Source: Saprospiraceae bacterium
Lineage (GTDB): Bacteria > Bacteroidota > Bacteroidia > Chitinophagales > Saprospiraceae
Reading direction: 5' to 3'
DNA length: 35,979 nt
Assembly (NCBI GenBank): GCA_029263015.1
Contig: JAJCYI010000214.1
Coordinates: 1 to 35,979 of the forward strand
A program made the position numbers and the translations under genes. The notes below the pieces were generated by a model. It had not been told where the DNA came from. It worked only from the letters and a program-made list of their open reading frames with translations, and ran no database searches. Below are positions 15,672 to 25,116 of this stretch, piece after piece (positions within the stretch are counted from its first letter, which is position 1; the number at the start of each line of letters is the position of its first letter).

Positions 15672-15721
15672 TTCCAAAAACAAGAAAGAGCTTTAACATT
15701 TTACATGTCAAAGCTCCTTTC
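15672..15721 (-). terminator. Probable terminator of the beta-barrel protein gene
   Basis: On the minus strand GAAAGGAGCTTTGACAT pairs imperfectly with ATGTTAAAGCTCTTTC, followed by TTGTTTTTGG. It lies about 80 bp after the stop at 15804. Confidence 0.6.
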
Positions 15722-15803
15722 CTGTTGTCACCATTCGGTGATTTTAGACAGAACTATTTAAATTAATTGGTCATGTTGTCTTTTAGAATAATAATGGAGA
15801 TGA

Positions 15804-16388
15804 TCACAGTTGAAACTTAAAGCCAAGGTTTGCCAATGAAATTCCGTAGCCCAATTCAGCAAAAAGCCCTATAGTTGGGTTGATGGAATATTTCCCACCT
15901 ACAAATCCAGAATATAGGAATTGCCCTTTTGGTGCATTTGGATTGTAAGGGGTAGGCTGGCCAGGACTTCTCACTACCACCTCTCCTGTTTTTACATTGG
16001 TTTCAGTCGTGTTGAATCTTGATACACCTATTAATAACCCTCCGTACAATTCGATTTTGTCTGTAAAATCTTTATGAAACTGACCTTTCAAACCAAACAT
16101 GGAAGTCTTGTTATTTACTTGCGACTCAAGGCCATCTGAAAATACCCTGGTTTTTGAAGTAGCTTCCGTAAACCCTGCATATGCGCTTAATGAGAATCCT
16201 TCACTAACTCGGTATCCTACTTGAAAACTCAACGCAGGTATATTAGTTGTTACAGTTTTCCCGGTATAAGTTGGTACAATCCCGATGCCAGTAGAGATAG
16301 AAAAACTTCCGACAGGTGATGATTGAGAATGAAGAACAGTGCAAGCCAATAGGATGCATAAGCTAGTGAGTGGAATAAGCTTTGTCAT
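15804..16388 (-). CDS. Outer-membrane beta-barrel protein
   Basis: A 194-residue secreted protein. The start is placed at the ATG giving MTKLIPLTSLCILLACTVLHSQ, a good signal peptide; a frame extension of 39 codons upstream is rich in His, Pro and Thr and looks non-coding. The mature part has alternating strands with aromatic ends (SFSISTGIG, LSFQVGYRVSEGFSLSAYAGF, YGGLLIGVSRF, FLYSGFVGGKYSINP) and ends in LANLGFKFQL, a C-terminal strand with a hydrophobic last residue, as in OmpA/PorT-like 8-stranded barrels. No ligand is known. The 176-bp gap upstream of it holds no gene. Confidence 0.78.
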   Translation of the reverse strand: MTKLIPLTSLCILLACTVLHSQSSPVGSFSISTGIGIVPTYTGKTVTTNIPALSFQVGYRVSEGFSLSAYAGFTEATSKTRVFSDGLESQVNNKTSMFGLKGQFHKDFTDKIELYGGLLIGVSRFNTTETNVKTGEVVVRSPGQPTPYNPNAPKGQFLYSGFVGGKYSINPTIGLFAELGYGISLANLGFKFQL

Positions 16389-16564
16389 AGTTGTTGTGTG
16401 TGTTTTAAAATGAGAATTAATGCGAGGGGAGAATACGGGAAGAGATCGGTGAGGAGTATAGTGCTGGTGTTTCCAAAATTTAGGCCAAAAATGGAGGGCA
16501 GCCATTGGAAGATAGCGGGCGATTGCTTGTATGTAAATTACTGCTAATCTGTACTCGGGCTGAA

Positions 16565-17824
16565 TTACCCGTTGGACCGAATGGCAACTACTGGGTCCAT
16601 ATGGGCAGCTCGGAAGGCAGGGATAAATCCTGAAACCACTCCAACTATGACAGAAAGGGTTACTCCAAAAATAATGTTAGTCCAATCAACGTAAATTGGA
16701 AATGGCATCGAGTCTTCCATGGCTTTAAAGAAAACAAAAACAAACCCCAATCCTATGGCCCCGCCGAGAAGGCACAAAATGACTGACTCAACAAGGAATT
16801 CCAAAAGTATCACGGACCGTTTTGCACCTATTGCTTTTTTTATTCCGATAATATTGGTGCGTTCTTTCACTGAAACAAACATGATGTTTGCAACGCTGAC
16901 CATCCCAACAATAATTGCAAATAATCCGATAAAAATGCCCATGAAGTTGAGGGCTCCAAATAATTGATCGAGGAGATTAGCAAGGATAGACTGTTTGTTA
17001 AGGGCGAAATTATCTTTTTCTTTTGGTTTCAGTTTTCTTTCAGCTCGCATCACCCAAGTCAAATCATCCTCCAGTTGGTCAATGGTGTGACCTTCGGCAG
17101 CTTTGACACTAATGCTTGCGCCCCACGAATGCACATTTTTCACATTTGCTATCCTCTTTGCCAACTCATACGACACCACGATGGCAGGGTCGAAATTCAT
17201 GATATTGATAATGTCCTTGCCCGATTTTTTGAAAACACCAATCACCTCCATATCCCTTCCAGTAAGTTTTATTTTTTTTCCAATCGGGTCAATGTTGCCA
17301 AACAACGCATCTGCAACATCATGTCCCATCAAAACTTTACTATCTCCTCTATGGTATTCACTTTGAGTGTAATACCGACCTTTCTCCAACTCCACGTTAA
17401 ATAGTTCCATGAAATCGTAAGTGTTGGCACCAATGAAAACTCGCTCAACGCTATTGGACCGCCACTTGGCAGTTCTGACGCCCACAAATTGATTGTAATT
17501 GACCAAGCCAGCAGAATGGACTTTCCTTTTTATTGCTTCGTAATCGTCATAATTTGGACTTGGCCGCCTCCTATATTTCCAAAAATTTTGACCAGGGTCC
17601 TCTTGCCAAGGCATTTTACTGATGTAAACTACATCATCGCCTAATTTGTCCAAGCTGTTCATGACATTGTCCTGGAGGGAATCTACGGCAGATTGAACGC
17701 CAATAATGCAGAAAATACCAATGGTTACACCGAGGAGGGATAGCAATGTGCGGAGTTTGTTGGATGTCAATTGCTGCGATGCTTGGGAAAGACTTTCGTA
17801 AATGATCCGTAAAATAATCTGCAT
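16565..17824 (-). CDS. MacB/FtsX-type ABC transporter permease
   Basis: A 419-residue integral membrane protein. An N-terminal segment (about 24-46, LRTLLSLLGVTIGIFCIIGV) spans the membrane. A large periplasmic MacB-type domain follows to about residue 270, and the C-terminal FtsX domain has three membrane helices (about 288-312, 340-365 and 378-405). The end AFRAAHMDPVVAIRSNG is standard. Such permeases pair with a MacB/LolD-type ATPase to export lipoproteins, peptides or antibiotics, but no ATPase or fusion protein gene lies beside it, so the partner must be elsewhere. Direction of transport cannot be told. It diverges from mnmH, with 90 bp between starts. Confidence 0.9.
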   Translation of the reverse strand: MQIILRIIYESLSQASQQLTSNKLRTLLSLLGVTIGIFCIIGVQSAVDSLQDNVMNSLDKLGDDVVYISKMPWQEDPGQNFWKYRRRPSPNYDDYEAIKRKVHSAGLVNYNQFVGVRTAKWRSNSVERVFIGANTYDFMELFNVELEKGRYYTQSEYHRGDSKVLMGHDVADALFGNIDPIGKKIKLTGRDMEVIGVFKKSGKDIINIMNFDPAIVVSYELAKRIANVKNVHSWGASISVKAAEGHTIDQLEDDLTWVMRAERKLKPKEKDNFALNKQSILANLLDQLFGALNFMGIFIGLFAIIVGMVSVANIMFVSVKERTNIIGIKKAIGAKRSVILLEFLVESVILCLLGGAIGLGFVFVFFKAMEDSMPFPIYVDWTNIIFGVTLSVIVGVVSGFIPAFRAAHMDPVVAIRSNG

Positions 17825-17839
17825 GATTGGACTTTTTAA

Positions 17840-17847
17840 TAATTTTG
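17840..17847 (+). promoter_or_regulatory. Possible -7 box for mnmH-selD
   Basis: TAATTTTG matches TAnnTTTG and would give a leader of about 62 nt. No -33 match was seen. Confidence 0.35.
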
Positions 17848-17914
17848 AGCGAAAATGAAAAATTAATCCAAGTTTCCTAAATCACTTCGATCAAAAATCT
17901 GTTTTTATCTGCCA

Positions 17915-18946
17915 ATGGATTCCATTCAAATTGAAAAGTATTTTATTGATAAAATGGCGCTCCCGATTTTGGACGTGAGGTCACCGGGTGAATTCTCAAA
18001 AGGACATTTTCCGGGTGCTTTTAATATTCCATTGTTCAGTGACGACGAACGTGCAGAAGTAGGGACCTTGTACAAGCAAGTGAGTAAGGAGGCCGCTATG
18101 GCCAAGGGGCTTGATTTTGCAGGTAAAAAATTGACTTGGTACATTGAACAAACGCAAAATTTATCAGTAGGGAAGAACGTGATTATCCATTGTTGGCGTG
18201 GCGGAAGAAGAAGTGCAAGTATTGCTACCCTGTTGGAGTTTGTTGGATTCCATGTTAATACCATAATAGGAGGGTACAAGTCGTACCGTAAATTCGTGTT
18301 AAATCAATTTGATGAACGCCAGTTTAAGTTGATTGTATTGGGCGGAAAAACTGGGAGTGGGAAAACAGATGTTTTGAAATGTTTAATAGAGAAAGGAGAA
18401 CAAGTAATTGATTTAGAGGATCTTGCGAATCACAAAGGATCTGCTTTTGGAGCTTTGGGCGAAAAGCCGCAACCTACCGTGGAACAATTTGAAAACAATC
18501 TTTTTGATGCAATAAAAAACATGGACGCTGAGCGCCGGATTTGGATTGAAAATGAGAGTAAGAGCATTGGCCGCATGTTTGTGCCTCGTGGATTGTGGGA
18601 TCAATTATGTACTTCCATTTATATCGAACTTGCTGTACCGTTCGAAAATAGGGTAGATCGGTTGATCGATTTGTATGGCCATTTCCCGAAAGCAGACTTA
18701 ATCAACGCTATCCAAAAAATTCAGAAAAGGATGGGTGGGCAGAATGTGAAAAAAGCAATTGAATCATTTGAATCCGGAGATGTAAGAATGGCAACAGCGA
18801 TAGCCTTGAAATATTATGACAAAACCTATGAACATGCTTCTCATAAAAAACCATTTTCGGCTATAAACCAGTTGGTTTCACAAAATGATGATCCTGCCAA
18901 AACAGCAGATGAATTAATAACAATGGCCAATGACCAAAAATATTGA
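17915..18946 (+). CDS. mnmH: tRNA 2-selenouridine synthase
   Basis: A 343-residue enzyme (SelU/YbbB) that replaces sulfur with selenium in 2-thiouridine at the wobble base of some tRNAs, using selenophosphate. The N-terminal rhodanese domain has [17 protein letters not shown] (19-35) and the active Cys93 in [11 protein letters not shown]-loop GGKTGSGKT (143-151) follows and then a domain with the [13 protein letters not shown] block. The gene overlaps selD by 17 bp, so the two are translated together and supply their own selenium donor. This is the whole tRNA selenation route. No selA/selB or selenocysteine tRNA is in the window. Confidence 0.94.
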   Translation: MDSIQIEKYFIDKMALPILDVRSPGEFSKGHFPGAFNIPLFSDDERAEVGTLYKQVSKEAAMAKGLDFAGKKLTWYIEQTQNLSVGKNVIIHCWRGGRRSASIATLLEFVGFHVNTIIGGYKSYRKFVLNQFDERQFKLIVLGGKTGSGKTDVLKCLIEKGEQVIDLEDLANHKGSAFGALGEKPQPTVEQFENNLFDAIKNMDAERRIWIENESKSIGRMFVPRGLWDQLCTSIYIELAVPFENRVDRLIDLYGHFPKADLINAIQKIQKRMGGQNVKKAIESFESGDVRMATAIALKYYDKTYEHASHKKPFSAINQLVSQNDDPAKTADELITMANDQKY

Positions 18947-19985
18947 AACTCCAAAAATAAAACTGACCCAATATAGCCACGGTGCTGGTTGTGGATGCAA
19001 AATATCCCCAGGCATTTTGGACAAAATCCTTCACCAATCAGGCGCGAAAAAACATTTTGACCAATTATTGGTAGGAAATGAAGAACGCGACGATGCAGCC
19101 GTTTACGACCTTGGAGATGGGTCGGCAGTTATTAGCACGACCGATTTTTTCATGCCAATAGTTGATGACCCAAGTGACTTTGGACGGATTGCATCTGCCA
19201 ATGCCATCAGTGACATTTATGCAATGGGGGGCACACCTTTGCTCGCAATCGCCATCCTTGGTTGGCCAGTGAACAAGTTGCCGCCAAAAGTTGCGAACGA
19301 GGTGATAAAAGGCAGCCGTGAAACTTGTGCCGAGGCTGGCATCCCCCTCGCAGGTGGGCACAGTATTGATAGCCCAGAGCCAATATTTGGGCTTGCCGTT
19401 ACCGGAAAAATTGATCTCATTAATTTGAAAAAAAATGGTGGAGCGACCACGGGGTGTAAGCTTTATCTGACCAAACCGATTGGCGTTGGTATTTTGTCAA
19501 CTGCTCAAAAAAAGAAGAAGTTGAAACTGGAGCACAGCCATTTGGCCAGGGAGAATATGCTAAAACTGAACAGTATTGGGGAAGTGTTCGGAAAGCTACC
19601 TTTCGTGAAGGCCATGACGGATGTGACAGGCTTTGGTTTGTTTGGGCATTTATGCGAAATGTGTGAAGCATCTGATACGAGTGCGGTCATCAATTTTGAT
19701 AGTATTCCATTGCTCGACAAGCCAGCACTTGATTATTACCTGTCTGAAAATTGCATTCCTGGGGGCACCATCCGAAATTGGGACAGTTATCGTCACAAAG
19801 TTGGTGAAATCACAGACTATCAAAAAAATATTTGCTGTGATCCGCAAACCAGCGGTGGGTTATTGGTTGCTGTTGAAACTGATTCTGAAGTTCAATTTCT
19901 TGAAATAGCGAAAGCAAATGGATTTCATTTGGAATGTATTGGAGCAATGAAGCCGAGGGAGGCCCAACTGATTTACTTAAAATAA
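18930..19985 (+). CDS. selD: Selenide, water dikinase (selenophosphate synthetase)
   Basis: A 351-residue ATP-dependent enzyme making selenophosphate from selenide. The N-terminus has SHGAGCGCK, placing the catalytic Cys21 and Lys24 at the equivalents of E. coli Cys17 and Lys20; it is a Cys form, with no in-frame TGA. AIRS-type motifs follow: [38 protein letters not shown] and the C-terminal [11 protein letters not shown]. The start ATG lies inside the end of mnmH (17-bp overlap), so the product is coupled to it and mainly serves selenouridine synthesis. Length and motif order are typical. Confidence 0.95.
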   Translation: MTKNIETPKIKLTQYSHGAGCGCKISPGILDKILHQSGAKKHFDQLLVGNEERDDAAVYDLGDGSAVISTTDFFMPIVDDPSDFGRIASANAISDIYAMGGTPLLAIAILGWPVNKLPPKVANEVIKGSRETCAEAGIPLAGGHSIDSPEPIFGLAVTGKIDLINLKKNGGATTGCKLYLTKPIGVGILSTAQKKKKLKLEHSHLARENMLKLNSIGEVFGKLPFVKAMTDVTGFGLFGHLCEMCEASDTSAVINFDSIPLLDKPALDYYLSENCIPGGTIRNWDSYRHKVGEITDYQKNICCDPQTSGGLLVAVETDSEVQFLEIAKANGFHLECIGAMKPREAQLIYLK

Positions 19986-20041
19986 CAAAGGTGTATTGGG
20001 TGTCCTGTTGTGAATCAATGACATACCTTTGACACGCTATT

Positions 20042-20074
20042 GTTGGGCGAAGATGCCTTTCTATCGTAATTTTG
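20042..20074 (+). promoter_or_regulatory. Promoter upstream of ccmE
   Basis: GTTG at 20042-20045 and TAATTTTG at 20067-20074 match the Bacteroidota -33/-7 pattern with a 21-bp spacer. The start would be about 10 nt before the ccmE ATG. Confidence 0.5.
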
Positions 20075-20090
20075 TACAAAAATTAGGTTT

Positions 20091-20489
20091 ATGAAAAAGA
20101 TATATATAGTCGCTTTTGTCATGATTGCTGTTGCCATTGGAATGCTTATGAATGCAGCAGATGATATGAGTTCTTATTCTTCATTTGAAATGGCCCGTGA
20201 AACTGGCAATAAAGTCAAAATTGCAGGTCAGTTTTCAAAGGATAAAGAGGTTCATTACGACCCAGAAGTTGATCCAAATTATTTTACTTTTTACATCATG
20301 GACACAGAGGGTGAGCAGCGAAAAGTGGTGTTACACGGTGCCAAGCCACAGGATTTTGAAATGTCTGAACAAATAGTTGTGACAGGCCGGATGAAAGGCG
20401 AAGATTTCATAGCTTCCGATCTACTTATGAAGTGTCCCTCGAAATATAAAGATGAAGAAGTTTACATCAAATCAACAAAGGGGACGTGA
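20091..20489 (+). CDS. ccmE: Cytochrome c maturation heme chaperone CcmE, CxxxY form
   Basis: A 132-residue inner-membrane protein with one N-terminal membrane anchor (about 4-22) and an OB-fold periplasmic domain. It carries heme during cytochrome c maturation. Family landmarks: KVKIAGQF, FTFYIMD, QIVVTGRMKGEDFIASDLLMKCPSKY. In most CcmE the heme-binding residue is His in a HxxxY motif; here it is Cys115 with Tyr119 (CPSKY). Such CxxxY CcmE are known in some archaea and deltaproteobacteria, in Ccm systems that lack CcmG and CcmH. It is followed 63 bp later by ccmF, without ccmABCD in the window. Confidence 0.88.
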   Translation: MKKIYIVAFVMIAVAIGMLMNAADDMSSYSSFEMARETGNKVKIAGQFSKDKEVHYDPEVDPNYFTFYIMDTEGEQRKVVLHGAKPQDFEMSEQIVVTGRMKGEDFIASDLLMKCPSKYKDEEVYIKSTKGT

Positions 20490-20552
20490 ATGGATTAGTC
20501 CACTATAGCATACATTCCTCTAAGCCAATCAAACGCAAGTTCTAAACAAAGA

Positions 20553-23384
20553 ATGGAAGAAATTCAATACTTAGGCGAACACCTCATTTATAGAAACCTT
20601 GGGCAATTTGCCATCACATTTGGTTTTGTGATGAGCCTGCTGGCAGCAGCGGGCTATTTTTTTGCCACCCAAAACCGGAATAGCGACAGCTATAAATCCT
20701 GGCGGAAAATAGGGCGGTTTGCATATACCATGCATGGTTTGAGTGTTTTCACGATCATCATCGTGATATTCCTGGCCATGTTGAACAAATGTTTTGAATA
20801 CCAATATGTGCAACAGCACGTTTCCGAGGACTTGCCTTTCAAATATATTTTTTCAGCTTTTTGGGAAGGGCAGGAGGGGAGTTTCCTTTTATGGATGTTT
20901 TGGAATGTGGTACTTGGATTTATTTTGATGTGGCGGGCCAAGGAATGGGAAGCACCTGTTTTGTCAATATTGTCGGGAGTCCAGGCTTTTATTCTCACCA
21001 TGATTTTAGGCGTATATTTTACTGCTGAATTAAAAATAGGCAGCAATCCGCTTTTACTCCTCCGCGATACAATGGACGTTCCCTTGTTCAGTAATGCTGA
21101 CTATGTGAGTTTGCTCCAGGGGAATGGGCTGAACCCCCTACTGCAAAATTATTGGATGACCATACACCCCCCTACCTTGTTTCTTGGTTTTGCATCAACG
21201 GTTGTCCCTTTTTGTTTTGCAATAGCAGGTCTGTGGACCAAAAAATACAAAGAATGGTTGAAACCGGCCCTGCCTTGGGCTTTGTTCAGTGCCTCCATTC
21301 TCGGCATCGGAATACTAATGGGAGGCGCTTGGGCATATGAAGCCTTGAGCTTTGGCGGCTATTGGGCATGGGATCCCGTGGAAAATAGTTCCTTGGTGCC
21401 GTGGATATTATTGGTTGCGGGAATTCATGCACATATAGTTGCTCGTAATACAGGATATTCCATCAAAAGCGCCTACCTGCTGTATGTTTTTAGTTTCATC
21501 CTAATCTTGTATTCCACATACCTGACCAGGAGTGGCGTATTGGGAGAAAGTTCGGTGCATTCTTTTACGGAAATGGGGCTCGAATCTCTGTTGATCCTGT
21601 TCATGGTATTTTTCACAGGCCTTGGATTGGTTTTATATTTTTTGAGAAAAAAAGAAATCCCAGGACCAAAAGAGGAAGAAGCCCTACCAGCCAGGGAGTT
21701 TTGGATGTTTATCGGATCATTGGTTTTGCTTTTTTCTGCGGTAATTATCACTGGATCGACCTCACTTCCAGTGTTCAATAAAATAGTTCAAATATTTAAT
21801 CCGGAATTTGAGGGATACACGATTACTGAACCAATTCAGCATTATAACAAATACCAATTGTGGATCGGTGTCTTTATTTGTTTGTTGAGTGGAATGGCTC
21901 AGTTTCTCCGTTACAAAGGATCAAATTGGGATTCAATGTCCAGTTCCTTTTGGAAACGCGTTGGAATTATATCAGCCTTCTCAATTGCCCTGACAGTACT
22001 CATCAGTTTATGGATTGATTTGAAAGCTTGGCAATTTTGGATGTTGGCTTTTACCGGTTCTTTTGCCATCATTGCGAATGTGAATTACTTGATTAGTTCC
22101 ATAAAAGGCAATCTGAGGCTGGCGGGTTCTGTATTCTCACATGTCGGTTTTGGAATTATGGTCATTGGGGTTATTGCATCTGGCCTCAACCAGACCCATA
22201 TTTCTTCCAATCCTGTCATGCAACGTGGACTGTTGCCAGATGAAATGCTTCAAAACAATGTTTTGCTATTCAAAGGCATGCCTATGTTTATGAGCGGTTA
22301 TCGCGTCACTTTTGAAAGTGATACATTAATTGGCAACCTTCGTGAATTTGTTGTTAAATATGAAAAGCTGGATGGGGATGGAAAACCGGTGGAAGAATTC
22401 ACGGTTGTTCCTACCGCTACTTACGACAATAAAGTAATTAAAGTTAGCGCATTTAATCCCTCTACTAAAAGATATATTGACAAGGATATTTTTACACATA
22501 TAGCCACGCTCTCTCCGCGTGAACGGGATTTTGAATTAGCGAGGACAATAGAAGATAGCTTAGACTATATTACCTATTCGTTGGGCAAGGAAAATCCGGT
22601 CATTATTTTGGATACGGTGGAATCGGCAACCACCAATACTGTTTTGCCTACCAAAGCATATTTATTAGGAATAGAAAGTGACCCCAAACATGCTGATTAT
22701 AAACCAGAAGAGGGCGATTTTGCATTTAGTGTGAAAGTTGCTTTTGAAAAAGATGACACGGTTTTTTATGCCGAACCAGTCTTAGTGCTTCGTCAACAAT
22801 TATTGTATTCATTTCCTGCACAAATTAATGGCCTTTCATTTAAGGTTCGTTTATCTGAAAAAACGCTTGATGCTTTATATCCTCCTGAAGATGATTTGGG
22901 ATATAAAAGATTCTCTTTAAAACAGGGTGAATCTGTCAACTTAAATGGTTTGGATATTCGGTTTGACGGTTTTAATAAAAAACCAGAACATCCGGGTTAT
23001 ATAGCTCAAGATGACGACATAGCCATTGGTGCAATATTAAATATTTCAGGAGCTGAATTAAATAAGGATTATATTGCTGAACCACTTTATTTAATTCGGG
23101 GAACTTCACCTTTTAATTTAAAAGATGAAATACAAGAAATTGGCTTACATCTTCGGTTTGTCAGTATCAATCCTGAAACTGAACATATAGAAATATTGGT
23201 AGCCCAACGGGGGACACAATTGGAAAACATCCCTATTGAAATAGCAAAAAGATCGTTCCGTTCTGATTATATCGTATTGGAATCCATTGTATTTCCGGGC
23301 ATTAATTTGTTTTGGTTAGGAACGATTTTAATGATGTCAGGCTTGGGCGTCAGTATGTTCAGACGGAGAAGTGAAAAATATTAA
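20553..23384 (+). CDS. ccmF: Cytochrome c heme lyase subunit CcmF, long form
   Basis: A 943-residue polytopic membrane protein of the CcmF/CcsA heme-handling family. The WWD signature is present at about residues 266-280 (GGYWAWDPVENSSLVPW), and the conserved MTIHPPTLFLGFA lies near 202. A large number of hydrophobic helices fill residues 15-545. A periplasmic domain of about 360 residues follows and a last helix (about 913-935) ends in RRRSEK. It is some 300 residues longer than E. coli CcmF (about 650), mostly in the late periplasmic domain. It attaches heme to c-type cytochromes with CcmE. It forms a tight group with ccmE upstream and the next gene 5 bp downstream. Confidence 0.93.
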   Translation: MEEIQYLGEHLIYRNLGQFAITFGFVMSLLAAAGYFFATQNRNSDSYKSWRKIGRFAYTMHGLSVFTIIIVIFLAMLNKCFEYQYVQQHVSEDLPFKYIFSAFWEGQEGSFLLWMFWNVVLGFILMWRAKEWEAPVLSILSGVQAFILTMILGVYFTAELKIGSNPLLLLRDTMDVPLFSNADYVSLLQGNGLNPLLQNYWMTIHPPTLFLGFASTVVPFCFAIAGLWTKKYKEWLKPALPWALFSASILGIGILMGGAWAYEALSFGGYWAWDPVENSSLVPWILLVAGIHAHIVARNTGYSIKSAYLLYVFSFILILYSTYLTRSGVLGESSVHSFTEMGLESLLILFMVFFTGLGLVLYFLRKKEIPGPKEEEALPAREFWMFIGSLVLLFSAVIITGSTSLPVFNKIVQIFNPEFEGYTITEPIQHYNKYQLWIGVFICLLSGMAQFLRYKGSNWDSMSSSFWKRVGIISAFSIALTVLISLWIDLKAWQFWMLAFTGSFAIIANVNYLISSIKGNLRLAGSVFSHVGFGIMVIGVIASGLNQTHISSNPVMQRGLLPDEMLQNNVLLFKGMPMFMSGYRVTFESDTLIGNLREFVVKYEKLDGDGKPVEEFTVVPTATYDNKVIKVSAFNPSTKRYIDKDIFTHIATLSPRERDFELARTIEDSLDYITYSLGKENPVIILDTVESATTNTVLPTKAYLLGIESDPKHADYKPEEGDFAFSVKVAFEKDDTVFYAEPVLVLRQQLLYSFPAQINGLSFKVRLSEKTLDALYPPEDDLGYKRFSLKQGESVNLNGLDIRFDGFNKKPEHPGYIAQDDDIAIGAILNISGAELNKDYIAEPLYLIRGTSPFNLKDEIQEIGLHLRFVSINPETEHIEILVAQRGTQLENIPIEIAKRSFRSDYIVLESIVFPGINLFWLGTILMMSGLGVSMFRRRSEKY

Positions 23385-23389
23385 TTACG

Positions 23390-24163
23390 ATGAAAGTGGT
23401 CATCATAGGTGCTGGGAATGTTGGATATCACTTGGGCATCAAGTTGCATCAAGTGGGAGTAGAGATTGTTCAAGTATTCAGTCGTAAATATCAAAAAGCC
23501 AGTAGGTTAGCGCTTGAAGTTGGATCAAAACCTGTTTCAAACCTTGCTGATATTTCCAAAGAAGCAGACCTGTATTTGATTGCAGTCCACGATAGCGCGA
23601 TAAGGGAAGTTGCCACAAGGTTGGCGACCCTTGGGGTTTCTGGAAAATTAATTGCCCATACCTCCGGCGCAACTTCAATTCAGGTTTTTGAAAATGCCGG
23701 CTTTTCCAGGTTTGGTGTGTTTTATCCATTGCAAACATTTTCCACTTCAAGAATACCTGATTTCGATAAAATCCCATTTTGCATTGATGCAAATAATCCG
23801 GACGATTTAAGTGTGCTTATTAATCTCGCCTCCAAAGTAAGTTCGAATGTCAATAAAATAAATGACCAACAAAGGACGCTGTTGCATGTCGCTGCTGTTT
23901 TTGTGAATAATTTTCCCAACCATTTATTTCATATTGGTGACAAGCTTCTGGAACAGGGGGGAATGGACATGGATTTATTATTGCCGTTAATCCAAGAAAC
24001 GGTTGATAAAATAGAAAATAATAAACCTAATAAAATGCAAACAGGGCCTGCATTGAGAAAGGATGATTCAACCATAAACCAGCATTTGAAAATGCTTGAA
24101 AAATATCCTGATTATCAAGAATTATACAGATTGTTAACCCATTCAATTCAAAAGGTAAAATGA
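23390..24163 (+). CDS. Rossmann-fold / DUF2520 protein
   Basis: A 257-residue cytoplasmic protein. It starts MKVVIIGAGNVGYHLG, an NAD(P)-binding Rossmann motif, and the first half resembles pyrroline-5-carboxylate reductase/F420-type dehydrogenases. The second half (about 125-257) is helical and matches DUF2520, including HVAAVFVNNFPNHLFHIGDK and LQ/TGPALRKDD-type motifs (TGPALRKDDSTINQHL near 224-239). Substrate is unknown. It begins 5 bp after ccmF and its stop overlaps the next start (ATGA), so it is inside the ccm transcript, although its function need not be linked to heme. Confidence 0.88.
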   Translation: MKVVIIGAGNVGYHLGIKLHQVGVEIVQVFSRKYQKASRLALEVGSKPVSNLADISKEADLYLIAVHDSAIREVATRLATLGVSGKLIAHTSGATSIQVFENAGFSRFGVFYPLQTFSTSRIPDFDKIPFCIDANNPDDLSVLINLASKVSSNVNKINDQQRTLLHVAAVFVNNFPNHLFHIGDKLLEQGGMDMDLLLPLIQETVDKIENNKPNKMQTGPALRKDDSTINQHLKMLEKYPDYQELYRLLTHSIQKVK

Positions 24164-24441
24164 GGATAATTGGAAAAATAGAACACCCGTCAATTAATAT
24201 TACTGTTTTTAAAACGGATAATAAAATTTCAATAAAATTTGAATTGGGGCTTTATGAACAAATAATTAAATTTAGGGAAAGCAATTATATGCAAGACCTG
24301 TCGGATGCAGAAAAATTAGTTGATGCTTCATTTATTGGAGAAATGCTAAAGAATTTTAACAATATGCATAAAATAAAAAATGAGGCACTTGGTCGAATAG
24401 TAAAATTTGAGGAAGAGGGCGAATTCCCAGAGATAATATAA
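24160..24441 (+). CDS. Uncharacterised 93-residue protein, coupled to the DUF2520 gene
   Basis: A small soluble protein without signal peptide. Its start overlaps the previous stop by four bases (ATGA), which suggests translational coupling. The N-terminal half looks beta-rich (MRIIGKIEHPSINITVFKTD) and the second half alpha-helical (DLSDAEKLVDASFIGEMLKNF), ending EEEGEFPEII. I recognise no family with a known role. Convergent with the uridine-kinase-like gene, with only 2 bp between stops. Codon use and AT content resemble neighbours. The coupling and clean reading frame make it a real gene. Confidence 0.75.
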   Translation: MRIIGKIEHPSINITVFKTDNKISIKFELGLYEQIIKFRESNYMQDLSDAEKLVDASFIGEMLKNFNNMHKIKNEALGRIVKFEEEGEFPEII

Positions 24442-24443
24442 AT

Positions 24444-25064
24444 TTATTTAATTAATTTATTGGTGATGAATCCTTTTATTACTTCCAGTGCATTATCAAA
24501 GTGAGAGTTATTATTAATAATAATATCTGCATCGGTTTTATAAGGAAGAATATATTTTTCAAAAGTAGGCATTACATGTTTTTCATACCTGTATAAAACA
24601 TCTTCAATCGGGTAGTTCCTTTCTATTTGGTCCCGCTTTATGCGGCGGATTACTTTTAAATTTTCTTTCGCTTCCAGGAATATTTTTAAATCAAGTAATT
24701 TCATGATTTCACGATAGTGGAAAACAAAAATCCCCTCTACCAAAATAATAGGGGCAGGATAAAACGTCAGCAACTTGGGTGAAGCCTTTTCATTATTAAA
24801 AGTATATTCTTCGCGGATGACTGTTTCTCCCGATATTAACCTGACCAAATCAGTTGCAAAAGATTCACTGTCAATTGAATTTGGCAGGTCGAAATTGCGG
24901 ACACCTTTTTCATCCAGTTTTTGCTTTCCTCTTGAATGGTAATAGTCGTCTTGTGAAATAATGCAAAGCTCTTTACCATTAAAAGCTCCCCTCAGCTTAT
25001 TGATAAAAGTGGTCTTACCTGAACCACTGCCTCCAGTGACCCCTATTAAATATGGTTTTGACAT
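24444..25064 (-). CDS. udk: Uridine kinase-like P-loop kinase
   Basis: A 206-residue phosphoribulokinase/uridine-kinase family protein that would phosphorylate uridine or cytidine with GTP or ATP in pyrimidine salvage. The P-loop GVTGGSGSGKTT is at about 7-18. SQDDYYHSRG, FDLPNSIDSESF, LVEGIFVFHY and RRIKRDQIERNYP are as in Udk. Start: the ATG at 25064 gives MSKPYLIGV; an ATG 16 codons upstream (25112) is rejected because a -7 box on this strand at 25095-25102 would begin transcription downstream of it. Substrate is by family, not proven. Confidence 0.85.
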   Translation of the reverse strand: MSKPYLIGVTGGSGSGKTTFINKLRGAFNGKELCIISQDDYYHSRGKQKLDEKGVRNFDLPNSIDSESFATDLVRLISGETVIREEYTFNNEKASPKLLTFYPAPIILVEGIFVFHYREIMKLLDLKIFLEAKENLKVIRRIKRDQIERNYPIEDVLYRYEKHVMPTFEKYILPYKTDADIIINNNSHFDNALEVIKGFITNKLIK

Positions 25065-25094
25065 GTCAGATGTTGGATAAAATTCGATTTGTGG

Positions 25095-25102
25095 CAAATG
25101 TA
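25095..25102 (-). promoter_or_regulatory. Possible -7 box for the uridine-kinase-like gene
   Basis: TACATTTG on the minus strand fits TAnnTTTG and lies 30 bp before the ATG at 25064. It supports the shorter start. A -33 match was not seen. Confidence 0.4.
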
Positions 25103-25116
25103 CCAATTGCACTGTT

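Noticed and set aside
16389-16505. N-terminal extension of the beta-barrel protein to an upstream ATG
   Set aside because: It would put 39 residues rich in His, Pro and Thr before a clear signal peptide. The shorter start fits export.
17825-17914. Missing ATPase partner of the MacB-type permease as a sign of a broken operon
   Set aside because: Stand-alone permeases of this type are common in Bacteroidota; the reading frame is complete.
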